From Comamonadaceae bacterium (GTDB taxonomy: Bacteria; Pseudomonadota; Gammaproteobacteria; Burkholderiales; Burkholderiaceae_C): 64,000 bases of DNA. A program made the position numbers and the translations under genes. Numbering within the stretch: the stretch's first letter is position 1; each line of letters begins with the position of its first letter. Of the stretch, positions 32,492 to 41,196 are shown piece by piece. Location of the stretch: assembly GCA_947448735.1 (NCBI GenBank), contig CANFOS010000007.1:62001-126000 (forward strand), read 5' to 3'. Below the pieces are notes generated by a model, which saw nothing but the letters and a program-made list of their open reading frames with translations, ran no database searches and was not told the origin of the DNA.

Positions 32492-33649
32492 ATGTTGATT
32501 CCTAGAGACACGTTCAAACTCATCGGCAACAGTGATGCTCTGCAAGCGATCCGAAATCTGCTTCCGGTGGTTGCGGCGTCGAACTCAACAGTGTTGGTGA
32601 CAGGTGAAAGCGGTACCGGCAAGGAAATCGTGGCGCGCTTGCTGCATGATTTGTCACCTCGTTGCAACGAAAATTTCGTCCCGGTTAACTGCGCTGCTAT
32701 CCCCAAGGATTTGATTGAAAGCGAATTGTTCGGCCATTGCAAAGGGGCTTTCACGGGCGCTGTGGTCGATCGAAAAGGGCGGTTTGAACTGGCCCACAAC
32801 GGTTGTATTTTTCTTGACGAAATTGGCGACTTGCCACTTGAGCTCCAAGTCAAGTTGCTACGCGTTTTACAAGAACGAAGCGTTGATCCGTTGGGCTCCA
32901 GCAAATCGGTGGCTGTTGACGTTCGGGTGATTGCCGCAACCCACCGTAATTTGGAAGTTGAAATCGAGGAGGGGCGGTTTCGCGAAGACTTGTATTACCG
33001 GCTCAATGTGTTGCCCCTGCACATGCCTGCGTTGCGCGAACGTGCGATCGATGTGCCGTTGTTGTTGGACTTTTTTGTCAAAAAGTTTGCGGCGAAAGAC
33101 CAGCAACCTATCGAGTTTTGTCCTGACTTTACTCACGCGCTGCAGAGCTACCACTGGCCTGGAAACGTGCGCGAACTGTCCAATTTGATTGATCGTTTTA
33201 GCACCCTTTTTTCTGGACAATGTCTCGAGCTAAACCGGTTTTCGGATTCGCTGTTACCCAAGGGTCTGGCCAAGTTCAAGGCCCAGGTGAATGCCAGGCA
33301 GCCAATTCAATCGCCTCCGATTCTCGTTGATACCACTGAGTTCCAGCTTGCCGGCGACCAAGACACCGGTCCCGTTTCGGGGGGTATTTTTGACGAGTTC
33401 TCGCCGGACGCCGCAGATGTGTCGCTGCTCAATGCAACAGAACAAATCTCTTTTTTATCTGAAGCCCTGCCCGTTTTGCCGCCCGAGGGGCTGTCACTCA
33501 AGCACAGGCTTGCGGAAATTGAGCGCGATTTGATCTCGCAGGCGCTAAGCCGCGCCAAGGGAAATGTGTCCCAGACGGCACGAATTTTGAACGTGCAACG
33601 AACCACCCTGATCGAAAAAATTCAAAAATTCGGCTTGCGTACCGCTTAG
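32492..33649 (+). CDS. Sigma-54-dependent transcriptional activator without a receiver domain (FleQ/FlrA-like)
   Basis: About 385 aa from the ATG at 32492; the frame is open further upstream (ATG at 32396), so the start is uncertain. It has a complete sigma-54 AAA+ domain: GESGTGKE Walker A, GAFTGA loop for sigma-54 contact, IFLDEIGDLP Walker B, and the RFREDLYYRLNVLPLHMPAL arginine-finger region. The C-terminus is a Fis-type helix-turn-helix (GNVSQTARILNVQRTTLIEK). The N-terminal FleQ or response-regulator domain is missing. It probably drives the sigma-54 promoters before flgA, flgB and flhA, making it the master regulator of this locus. It could instead control the divergent Sel1/WDW set. 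Confidence 0.82.
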   Translation: MLIPRDTFKLIGNSDALQAIRNLLPVVAASNSTVLVTGESGTGKEIVARLLHDLSPRCNENFVPVNCAAIPKDLIESELFGHCKGAFTGAVVDRKGRFELAHNGCIFLDEIGDLPLELQVKLLRVLQERSVDPLGSSKSVAVDVRVIAATHRNLEVEIEEGRFREDLYYRLNVLPLHMPALRERAIDVPLLLDFFVKKFAAKDQQPIEFCPDFTHALQSYHWPGNVRELSNLIDRFSTLFSGQCLELNRFSDSLLPKGLAKFKAQVNARQPIQSPPILVDTTEFQLAGDQDTGPVSGGIFDEFSPDAADVSLLNATEQISFLSEALPVLPPEGLSLKHRLAEIERDLISQALSRAKGNVSQTARILNVQRTTLIEKIQKFGLRTA

Positions 33650-33667
33650 CAATGTCGAATCGGTTTG

Positions 33668-34630
33668 TCAGGGCGCTGTTGTTGGTGCGCTTTGCACCCG
33701 TGGGTATTGAACCAAGCGTTCAACCGGCTTGGCCGGAACGGGATTCACCACAGCTGTAGGGGCCTGAGTCTGGGCTTGGGGCTGCGTCTGCGTTGGCGTC
33801 GGGCTCGCCGTTTGGTTTTTCTTTTGTTGACGCAGCAGGGACGCGTCTACTTCGCGCCGGATGGCGGCGAGATCAGGGTCTGTCGCGGGTTTGGAACGCT
33901 GTTGTTGAGCCGCCAAACTTTTAAGGGCATTGGAGTTGCCTTGAATTTGAGTCTCCATGGCTTGCAGAAGCTTGCCGATGTCCGGAGCTTTAGGGTCTTT
34001 AGTTGTCGTAGCAGCGGCGTTTTGTGTCGCTTTCAAAGCTTCATCGAGCCGCCCATCGAGCTTGACTTGTTGATCACTGAGCGCACTTTGGTTGCTTGCA
34101 ATAGTGCGCAAAATTTCTCCAGTGGCGTTGATGATTTCTATGGACTCATTCATGGTGACGATCCGCTTTCCGACTGCCACCAACATGGCATCGGCCTGCG
34201 CAATGCGCTGCTGAAGGCTAGAAGCCATAAAAACGAACAAAACCATGGCAATCACCAACAGCGTGCCGCAACTGACGAGAACAATCACCCCCAGTTTGCG
34301 CTGGGTGTCATAAAGCTGGATCAGATTTTGAGTGGTTTTCTGCAGGTCATCCCCGGCCTTGAGTGCGTGGTTTGCCGCTTGGTTGGCCAGTCCGGCGGAG
34401 TCCAGCATGGTGGACTTGATGTCTTTGACCTCCTCGTCGTCTTCCATGGCTTGGCGCGCAGCTGAAGATGTTGGTTCGGCCGATGGTTCGGAGTGCTCTG
34501 CAGGCGCCGGGTCGTGAAGTTCCGACTCGGGCGTTTGTGCTGGAAGGTCGGTGGCAAGCTGCGTCTGTGTTGCAAGCGGCTCCAAAGTCGATGGTTCACG
34601 GGAAGGTGTGGCTGCAGCTGTTTCGGTCAT
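33668..34630 (-). CDS. Unrecognised single-pass membrane protein at the end of the fli-flhB operon
   Basis: 320 aa. A Pro/Glu/Ser-rich N-terminal region is followed by one membrane helix at about 113-136 (VIVLVSCGTLLVIAMVLFVF), a long helical region, and a Gln/Pro/Thr-rich C-terminus ending in a Pro-rich tail. The tail may lie outside the membrane. No known domain is seen. It follows gene 34663-35256 by 32 bp in the same direction, as the last member of the fliK-flhB operon. A link to the flagellum is suggested by position only. Confidence 0.6.
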   Translation of the reverse strand: MTETAAATPSREPSTLEPLATQTQLATDLPAQTPESELHDPAPAEHSEPSAEPTSSAARQAMEDDEEVKDIKSTMLDSAGLANQAANHALKAGDDLQKTTQNLIQLYDTQRKLGVIVLVSCGTLLVIAMVLFVFMASSLQQRIAQADAMLVAVGKRIVTMNESIEIINATGEILRTIASNQSALSDQQVKLDGRLDEALKATQNAAATTTKDPKAPDIGKLLQAMETQIQGNSNALKSLAAQQQRSKPATDPDLAAIRREVDASLLRQQKKNQTASPTPTQTQPQAQTQAPTAVVNPVPAKPVERLVQYPRVQSAPTTAP

Positions 34631-34662
34631 GGTTTGGACTCGTCAAAAAGTTTGAGGTTGGA

Positions 34663-35256
34663 CTAGGTCTTGGCGGACGGCGCCGATTCACGACGTTGAA
34701 GCTCTGCGCGAACATGATCGTTCTTCGCCTTGAGCTGGCCGATTTCATCCGAAAAGTGTGACTTCACATGAGCTTGCCCGGAGTTTGTCTTTTTGTCGGG
34801 CTCGTTCAAGGCGGCTGGAGCTGCCATCACAGGGAGCGCGCTTGTGCTGGATAAGGACAGTGCACTGAGCTCGGCCGGGTCCAACTCTAGAGAGGGAAGG
34901 GCCGCCATGGCGCTTTGCGGATCGAACAAGACAGCCTTGAGTTCAGCCGAAGGGCTGGCATGGATGACTGCTTTCGAGCTGGTGTCTACTTCCTGCACAT
35001 CCACACCGCTATTTGCGGATGAGCTGTTTTCGTTGGTGCTGACTTCCCCTGGCGCCACCACATCGGTGATTGGCTCGTCTAGGTAAAGCGTTGTGCGTTC
35101 GGTCTCAAGGTCGGCATCGAAGAATTCAGTCGAGTGGGTGTATGCCCGCTTCGCATCTGTACCGATAGTCGCTGATTTGCTTTTTGCGTTATGACTGCCC
35201 TCGGCGACTTCGACAATATGCGGCGTGGTGCTGCGGATGAATTGCGGGTCGTTCAT
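34663..35256 (-). CDS. Unrecognised acidic, low-complexity protein
   Basis: 197 aa, no signal peptide and no membrane helix. Rich in Ser, Ala, Glu and Asp with a disordered look; only the last 35 residues (DEIGQLKAKNDHVRAELQRR) form a likely coiled coil. The start overlaps the AAA/SPOR-like gene upstream by 4 bp (ATGA), so co-expression with it is near certain. No family recognised. Confidence 0.55.
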   Translation of the reverse strand: MNDPQFIRSTTPHIVEVAEGSHNAKSKSATIGTDAKRAYTHSTEFFDADLETERTTLYLDEPITDVVAPGEVSTNENSSSANSGVDVQEVDTSSKAVIHASPSAELKAVLFDPQSAMAALPSLELDPAELSALSLSSTSALPVMAAPAALNEPDKKTNSGQAHVKSHFSDEIGQLKAKNDHVRAELQRRESAPSAKT

Positions 35257-36512
35257 CTTGGTTTCTCCAGTTGGGGTGCAGCGATATTTTTGGGTTCTGC
35301 GGGAAATTGTTCCCTCAGAAACTGCCCGGAATAAACCACCGCCCCCTTGGGCATACCAGCACCGTCTGCGAATTCACGGGCTTCAGCGCTCGACGCGAAG
35401 GGTGCAGAAACTGCTGAAAATTGAAGGCCTGTTTGGTTCGGAAGGGTGTGGGCCACAATTTGCGCGAGCTTGAGCTGGGGCTGGTTTTGTAGCCAAAATT
35501 TAATTTCCTGATAGCTTGACGCGGTGCTGTGCAACACGACAAACGTCACAGCTGGCATGGCCAAAATCCACGACTGTCCTGCTTGTGTCTGCGCTGGCGT
35601 ATGAATGATTTCTTCGTTGTCCTTGCCTGCCCCCTCTGTCGGGGATGCAGTTGCCGAGACAGTGGCTGCGGGACTTGGAACGCTAGGCGCAGGTGCGGCA
35701 GGCTTGGTCGCCGCTATCAGAGGGATGATGGCATCTTTGTACCAAAAGCCAACGGCCAGGGTGCAGGCGATCAACAAAAGAAGGCAGGCGGCAAACCATT
35801 TTTTTGTATTTCTCTGGCTTGGGCCAGGTTTTTCAAAACTCTGGACCGGTATGGGTTGCGTCATTTCTGCGGCTTGATCTGCGATCGGGGCACCAGGAAA
35901 AACAGGTGGAGGAGCCAGTTGTTTCAACAGCTCACCGATCGATATTTCACGGCCCTGCGCCCGCGCTTGCTCCAACATCGCAGAGCGTTGTTCTGCGTTG
36001 GGAGTTTCTATGTCCCAGTTCAAAATGCGACGACCAAACGTGCTGAGCAACTGCGCCTTTTGACTGGCTTGCGTCAGGAGCATGATGACGCGAATATTGG
36101 CACCTGGAAAATTTTGAACCAAGCGGGCCAACAACTGTATTTCGTGGTCGGGAAGCGCCGATGCGTCATGAAGCACCCAAATCTTCGGTGGCGCGGTTTG
36201 GGTGCTGTCCGACATGGCGTCTTCAATCGAATGCTGTTTCAAGCGCTCGTTAAAGCGCGCAATCAAGGCTTCTGCGTTGGCAGGAAAATACACTTCAAGA
36301 CTGACCTGCGGTGCGACTTCGCGAACACGTGAAATCAGCATTTTGACGTAGTGATCGAGAATCACATCGTGGTCGCTGACCATGGCCAGGCTCATGCCGT
36401 TTTGCGTCAGTGCGGCGACGAAGCCTTCTAGCCTTAGTCGGTCGGTGGCTCGAAAAAACAAGGCTTTCTCGCCAGCCATATGCTCCTGAGCTTGATGGGC
36501 GCGTAGGTTCAC
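35253..36512 (-). CDS. Degenerate AAA-like / membrane / SPOR-like protein
   Basis: 419 aa. Residues about 15-190 recall the ATPase domain of DamX/ExeA-type proteins, but the position expected for the P-loop reads SDHDV and has no GxxGxGKT. KIWVLHDASAL is a Walker-B-like strand. A membrane helix lies at about 239-257 (FAACLLLLIACTLAVGFWY). After a Pro/Ala/Ser linker, residues about 325-400 look like a SPOR domain (FVVLHSTASSYQEIKFWLQ, later AVVYSGQFLREQFP), which would bind peptidoglycan stripped of stem peptides. It overlaps flhB by 4 bp. A role in placing the flagellum in the wall is plausible but unproven. Confidence 0.6.
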   Translation of the reverse strand: MNLRAHQAQEHMAGEKALFFRATDRLRLEGFVAALTQNGMSLAMVSDHDVILDHYVKMLISRVREVAPQVSLEVYFPANAEALIARFNERLKQHSIEDAMSDSTQTAPPKIWVLHDASALPDHEIQLLARLVQNFPGANIRVIMLLTQASQKAQLLSTFGRRILNWDIETPNAEQRSAMLEQARAQGREISIGELLKQLAPPPVFPGAPIADQAAEMTQPIPVQSFEKPGPSQRNTKKWFAACLLLLIACTLAVGFWYKDAIIPLIAATKPAAPAPSVPSPAATVSATASPTEGAGKDNEEIIHTPAQTQAGQSWILAMPAVTFVVLHSTASSYQEIKFWLQNQPQLKLAQIVAHTLPNQTGLQFSAVSAPFASSAEAREFADGAGMPKGAVVYSGQFLREQFPAEPKNIAAPQLEKPR

Positions 36513-37669
36513 GGGGTGGCTTTCTCAGGCGCCAAAGGTTTGCCTGTGGCATCAAACTGCATGGATAACGGAATCTTCGGCTGCGGTTTGACTGCAGGTG
36601 CGACGCCGGGACGCACATTCGCAAGGCCAAACACGTAGGCAATCACCTGAGCGACAGCGAAGTAAAGCGTTTCTGGAATCGCTTGGTCGAGTTCGGTGGT
36701 GAAATACAGTGCACGGGCAAGTTGGGGGGACTCAAAAATCTCTATGCTGTGAGTTTTTGCTTCCTTTCGTATCTGCATGGCCATGAAATCAGCACCTTTT
36801 GCTAGCAAAATAGGAGCGCCATCCGAGCTTGGATCGTAGGAAAGAGCGATTGCAAAGTGTTCGGGGTTGGTGATGATGACATCCGCGTCCTTGACTTTTT
36901 GCATCATGCGGGCGTTGGCTATTTCGCGCTGACGACGTCGCATCTGAGCCTTGACTTCCGGCCGACCTTCCATGTCTTTGTATTCATCACGAATTTCTTG
37001 CTTGGTCATGCGCATGCGTTTCATGAAGCTGTAGCGCTGGAACGGTACGTCGATCAAGGCGATCAGCACCAAGCCCAGCGTTAGCCAGGTCAGCGCCTTT
37101 AAAACCAGGTTTCCGGTCAACAAAAATGCCGGCTCCAAACCCATTGAGCCCATGCCGATCAGTTCGGTGAAGTGCAGGTTGAGCAGGATCAGCAGCACGC
37201 CGGAGATCAAGCCAAATTTCAGGATGGATTTGAGCAGTTCGATGGCAGCATGGCTGCCCAACATTTTTTTCAAGCCAGCCAAGGGGCTGAGCTTTGAAAA
37301 TTTGGGCAACACCGCCTTGAATGAAAATAAAAATCCGCCGGTCGCTCCGCTGGCCAACACCGCTAAAAACAGCGTCAGTATCATCATGGGCAAAAACAGC
37401 AAAAAGACATCGCTCATCTGACTCGAAAAGGCCAGTGGCAACAAGGCCGGCGTCTCCAGTACTTTGCGGTCAAACCTAAAACCTGAGGCGAAATAGCGTG
37501 CCAACTTTGGAAACCAGACAGGTCCCATCATGAGCAGCACAATGACGGCGCCAAACATGACAGCAGCGGCAGACAGTTCAACGGAACGCGCGACCTGGCC
37601 TTCTTCGCGCGAACGTTTCAGTTTGCGTGCTGTGGGTTCTTCAGTGCGCTGGGCGCTGTCATCAGACAT
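36509..37669 (-). CDS. flhB: Flagellar export-gate switch protein FlhB with an NPEH cleavage motif
   Basis: 386 aa, standard. The N-terminal cytoplasmic stretch (AQRTEEPTARKLKRSREEGQ) is followed by four membrane helices and the C-terminal switch domain. The conserved autocleavage motif NPTH reads NPEH here (N268, bases 36857-36868). The Asn-Pro scissile bond is kept but the Thr is replaced by Glu. The domain continues FAIALSYDPSSDGAPILLAK as in other FlhB proteins, then carries a Pro-rich tail. It lies 12 bp after fliR and overlaps the AAA/SPOR-like gene by 4 bp. Confidence 0.97.
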   Translation of the reverse strand: MSDDSAQRTEEPTARKLKRSREEGQVARSVELSAAAVMFGAVIVLLMMGPVWFPKLARYFASGFRFDRKVLETPALLPLAFSSQMSDVFLLFLPMMILTLFLAVLASGATGGFLFSFKAVLPKFSKLSPLAGLKKMLGSHAAIELLKSILKFGLISGVLLILLNLHFTELIGMGSMGLEPAFLLTGNLVLKALTWLTLGLVLIALIDVPFQRYSFMKRMRMTKQEIRDEYKDMEGRPEVKAQMRRRQREIANARMMQKVKDADVIITNPEHFAIALSYDPSSDGAPILLAKGADFMAMQIRKEAKTHSIEIFESPQLARALYFTTELDQAIPETLYFAVAQVIAYVFGLANVRPGVAPAVKPQPKIPLSMQFDATGKPLAPEKATP

Positions 37670-37680
37670 GATTTAAGGGG

Positions 37681-38451
37681 CTACTTTAAGCCGAGTTGAG
37701 AGCGTACTTCCAGGAACCCCTGCAGCCATAACCACTCAATTCTGGCGCCCATGCTGGGCAAGGAAAACATCAGAGCGCCAAAGCCAACGATGATCATGGC
37801 GGGTAGTCCGACCTGAAAAATGTTCAGGCTCGGCGCGGCACGCGTTGCCACGCCCAAGCCAATATTGATAAACAAAAGGGTGACCATCACAGGCAAGGCC
37901 AGTAACACTGCGCCTAAAAAAATCATTGAACTCCAACTTAAAAAGTGAGTCCACGATTTTTCGGTCAGCAGCGGTTGACCAACAGGTAAGCTTGCAAAGC
38001 TGTCAACGACCAGGCTCAGCATCATGGCGTGCCCACCAAGACCCAAAAATATCAAGGTGGACAAAATCAATAAAAACTGGGCAATGACGGGGACGTTGCC
38101 AAGGTTGGGATCCATCATGTTGGCAATCGATAAGCCCATCGCGTTGGAGACCGACTGTCCCGCCAGCAAAATTGCCGCAGTGATGACTTGCAGGCTCAAC
38201 CCCATCAGCAATCCGATGGCGATTTGGTTGAATATTTCAAGCAGTCCGGCGGCCGACATAGGATCAAGCCGGGGCCAGGAATAAAGCGGGTACACCATCC
38301 AGGTCAAGGCCAACGCTAACAGGATGCGTAGGCGCAGGTTAAGTGAGCGTAAGGAAAATACAGGGGCTGACAAGAGCAGCGCTGAGATCCTCAGCATGGG
38401 CCACAAAAACCCATAAAAGCGCTCTACGATGTCATTGGTCAGTAGATTCAT
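37681..38451 (-). CDS. fliR: Flagellar export-gate protein FliR
   Basis: 256 aa, standard, with the usual hydrophobic helices and conserved FYGFLWPMLRISALLLSAPV at the start and a GLSLQVITAAILLAGQSVS segment. Part of the FliPQR export-gate core. It lies 23 bp after fliQ and 12 bp before flhB. Confidence 0.97.
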   Translation of the reverse strand: MNLLTNDIVERFYGFLWPMLRISALLLSAPVFSLRSLNLRLRILLALALTWMVYPLYSWPRLDPMSAAGLLEIFNQIAIGLLMGLSLQVITAAILLAGQSVSNAMGLSIANMMDPNLGNVPVIAQFLLILSTLIFLGLGGHAMMLSLVVDSFASLPVGQPLLTEKSWTHFLSWSSMIFLGAVLLALPVMVTLLFINIGLGVATRAAPSLNIFQVGLPAMIIVGFGALMFSLPSMGARIEWLWLQGFLEVRSQLGLK

Positions 38452-38473
38452 GTCCCGCTCGGCCTGTTGTCGC

Positions 38474-38743
38474 CTACGTAAATAGAAGCGGAATACGTTG
38501 AAACATGCTGCGGGTGTAGTCGACCAGCGTGCTCAGCTGCCAGCTGCCGACGATCGCCAAAGTCATGGCGACAGCAGCAACCTTGGGAATGAAGCTCAAT
38601 GTTGACTCATTGATCGATGTGGCAGCCTGAACAATTCCAATCAGCAAACCCACTGCGAGAGCGACTCCGAGCAGTGGGGCAGAAATCAAAACTGTCATCC
38701 AAAGTGCCAAACGGCCCACATCCACAACCTCTGCTATGCCCAT
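38474..38743 (-). CDS. fliQ: Flagellar export-gate protein FliQ
   Basis: 89 aa, two membrane helices, with the family core GVALAVGLLIGIVQAATSIN and ESTLSFIPK. Component of the FliPQR gate. The 56-bp gap to fliP is the widest in this part of the operon. Confidence 0.97.
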   Translation of the reverse strand: MGIAEVVDVGRLALWMTVLISAPLLGVALAVGLLIGIVQAATSINESTLSFIPKVAAVAMTLAIVGSWQLSTLVDYTRSMFQRIPLLFT

Positions 38744-38799
38744 TTTTCAACTCCTTTTTTGGTTCAAACTGCAACGCATCGCCTTCGGCGATGTCTGCT

Positions 38800-39543
38800 T
38801 CAGGTCACGAAACTTGCAGCCAAAGAGCTCATGATCAGGCTCCACCCGTCCACCAGAACAAACAACATCAGCTTGAACGGCATCGAAATCATCATGGGTG
38901 ACAACATCATCATTCCCAAGGACATCAACACGCTCGCAACGATCAAATCGATGACGACAAAAGGGATGTAGATCAGAAAGCCAATCGTGAACGCACTTTT
39001 CAATTCTGAGGTGATGAAAGCCGGTACCAAGGTGGTGAAAGGTACGGTCTCGGCACTGGCAACGTCAGACTTGCGAGCCATCTGCATGAACAAACCAATG
39101 TCTTCTTCGCGTGTTTGCTTGACCATGAAACCTCGAATGGGAGTCTCTGCAGCGGCGATCGCCTTGTCAAAATTCAAAGTATTTTGCATGTAGGGCGTCA
39201 CCGCTTTTTGATACACATCAGTTAACACCGGTGACATGATGAAAAAGGTGAGAAAAAGTGAGATGCCCACCAACACGTTGTTAGGTGGGGTCTGTCCGGT
39301 GCCCAAAGCTTGTCGCAGGATAGACATGACGATGATGATTCGAACAAATGAAGTCATCATCAGCAGCAGGGAAGGCAACAGCGTGAGGGTTGTCATCAAA
39401 GCCAGTAACTGCAATGACAAGCTGTACTGGGTGTCTTTGCCTGAGCCGCTGACGTTCACCATGGGTATGCCCTGCGCCCAAGACAGCGCCGGTATCAACA
39501 AGAGCAGGGTGATACCCGATGCCCATAAAAGTTTAGCTTTCAA
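38800..39543 (-). CDS. fliP: Flagellar export-gate protein FliP
   Basis: 247 aa. A cleavable signal peptide (ITLLLLIPALSWAQG) is followed by LLTSFVRIIIV-type sequence (LLMMTSFVRIIIVMSILRQA), GTGQTPPNNVLVGISLFLTF and the C-terminal helices typical of FliP. It overlaps fliO by 11 bp. Confidence 0.97.
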   Translation of the reverse strand: MKAKLLWASGITLLLLIPALSWAQGIPMVNVSGSGKDTQYSLSLQLLALMTTLTLLPSLLLMMTSFVRIIIVMSILRQALGTGQTPPNNVLVGISLFLTFFIMSPVLTDVYQKAVTPYMQNTLNFDKAIAAAETPIRGFMVKQTREEDIGLFMQMARKSDVASAETVPFTTLVPAFITSELKSAFTIGFLIYIPFVVIDLIVASVLMSLGMMMLSPMMISMPFKLMLFVLVDGWSLIMSSLAASFVT

Positions 39544-39835
39544 GATGGTTTCCTTTTGCCGCGACTGGATCTTCCCAGTTGCCCAGAGCGGTGAACTGGT
39601 TGGCGCCCATACCGATCAATACCAAATGGTCGGCAACACGCAGCAAGGCAATTTTTTGTCGCGGTCCTACGCTGATCGTTTCCAAGACCTGAAGTTTGAG
39701 CTCACCACCTTGGGTGCTTTGCATGGCCTTCATGCGGCGCAGTGTCCACAGCAAAGCCGCCAGGAGCATGAAGACCAGCACGATGCTGCCTACTACACGT
39801 ACCCAATCAAATGGACTGGCGCCGGTCGAACCCAT
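39533..39835 (-). CDS. fliO: Flagellar export protein FliO
   Basis: 100 aa. One N-terminal membrane helix (VVGSIVLVFMLLAALLWTL) and a short cytoplasmic domain with LQVLETISVGPRQKIALLRV, the conserved FliO segment. FliO helps FliP assemble. It starts 11 bp after fliN and overlaps fliP. Confidence 0.93.
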   Translation of the reverse strand: MGSTGASPFDWVRVVGSIVLVFMLLAALLWTLRRMKAMQSTQGGELKLQVLETISVGPRQKIALLRVADHLVLIGMGANQFTALGNWEDPVAAKGNHLES

Positions 39836-39846
39836 ATCAGATCCTG

Positions 39847-40155
39847 CTAAAGGTTCTTCATCCGCTCGGAAGCGGGGACAACTCGTGTCAATCGGATGCC
39901 GTACCGCTCGTTGACCAGGACGACCTCGCCCTGCGCCACAACGGTGTTGTTGATCAGCAGGTCGAGCGGCTCGCCGGCTATCCGATCAAGCTCAACCACG
40001 CTACCCTGGGTAAGGCGCATCAGGTCTTTGATTTTGATCATCGCCCGACCGACTTCAATGCTGAGGGTCACGCTGATGTTTTGGAGTACGTCAGGGTTGA
40101 TTTGTTTGTCCACCACTGCAGCGTCTGTGGTGTTTGGTTCAAGGGTTTCGGTCAT
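39847..40155 (-). CDS. fliN: Flagellar motor switch protein FliN
   Basis: 102 aa. Typical SpoA domain: ISVTLSIEVGRAMIKIKDLM, GSVVELDRIAGEPLDLLINN, GEVVLVNERYGIRLTRVV. It forms the lower C-ring with FliM. It follows fliM by 16 bp. Confidence 0.97.
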   Translation of the reverse strand: MTETLEPNTTDAAVVDKQINPDVLQNISVTLSIEVGRAMIKIKDLMRLTQGSVVELDRIAGEPLDLLINNTVVAQGEVVLVNERYGIRLTRVVPASERMKNL

Positions 40156-40171
40156 GATTTTCCTGAAAATA

Positions 40172-41164
40172 TTAGTGTTGGCCAGGGCTTACTGCGCGCT
40201 CGACTTGAACCGCAGTTTGGCCACCCAAAGTGCCAACGTGAACCTCGAAAGCAGGGATGCCATTGGGCTGAAAGCTTGCCAGCTCGGGCTTCTTGAAATA
40301 AAAAATATCGCCCGGTTTCATGGATTCAACCGCCTTGAAAGTGGAGTTGATTTGACCCAAACTCACGTTGGCTTCCAGGCAGGCCTCTCCTACTGCATCT
40401 TCAAGTTCGTCGCGCCACTGGCGATCGGACTCTTCATTGCCATCGCCTGTTTGAACCCTGCTGCGCAGCAATTCCCGAACCGGTTTGAGTGAGGCATAGG
40501 GATGAACGATGTCGATAAAGCCGACATTTTTAGTCGCGGTCTCGGTTTCAAAGCGACTGACAATGACCAGATCGCTTTCATCCGATACTTGGGCGAATTG
40601 GGGATTGATCTCGGAACTGACGAACTCAAAATCAAGCGCGATGATGGGCGACCATGCGTCTTTCAGATTGCGAAAGATGACGTCCAAGATCATGTTGATG
40701 ATGCGCGTTTCCATCGGCGTGAACATCCTGCCTGGCGACAAGTGTCCCACCGTTCCTTGGCCAAAGCCGCCAAAAAAACTGTCAAGTGAGCTAAAGACAA
40801 TGGTGGTGTCTATCACCACCAGGGAGTAGCCGCGCAATGGATTCATCCGCACCACATTGACCGACAAGGGCGCTTTCAGGTCTTTGATGTAATCGCCAAA
40901 TTTAATGATTTGCACCTTGGTCGGGTTGATGCGTGGGCTGGTACGCAGAACGTCCATCAGGCCAAGGCGAAACAGGCGGATAAACCGCTCGTTGATCATG
41001 TCAATCGAGCCGACGTTGACACCCAGGCTGCTGTCTTCGCTGGTTAGATCATGAGCTTTAAACGGAACGGTGGTGTTGAACCCAGTATTGACGGGTATGG
41101 AACCATCGTTCACGCCTTCAGCAAGCGCTGCAAATTCGTCGGCGGAAAGTAAACTGTCGGCCAT
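40172..41164 (-). CDS. fliM: Flagellar motor switch protein FliM
   Basis: 330 aa. The N-terminal MADSLLSADEFAALAEGV is the CheY-P-binding peptide. The CheC-like middle domain and C-terminal SpoA domain follow (NVSLGQINSTFKAVESMKPG, then PAFEVHVGTLGGQTAVQVER). FliM sets rotation direction, so chemotaxis genes must exist elsewhere. It lies 32 bp after fliL. Confidence 0.97.
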   Translation of the reverse strand: MADSLLSADEFAALAEGVNDGSIPVNTGFNTTVPFKAHDLTSEDSSLGVNVGSIDMINERFIRLFRLGLMDVLRTSPRINPTKVQIIKFGDYIKDLKAPLSVNVVRMNPLRGYSLVVIDTTIVFSSLDSFFGGFGQGTVGHLSPGRMFTPMETRIINMILDVIFRNLKDAWSPIIALDFEFVSSEINPQFAQVSDESDLVIVSRFETETATKNVGFIDIVHPYASLKPVRELLRSRVQTGDGNEESDRQWRDELEDAVGEACLEANVSLGQINSTFKAVESMKPGDIFYFKKPELASFQPNGIPAFEVHVGTLGGQTAVQVERAVSPGQH

Positions 41165-41196
41165 ATTTCAGATCTTGTGGGGGGTTGTAAGTTGTG

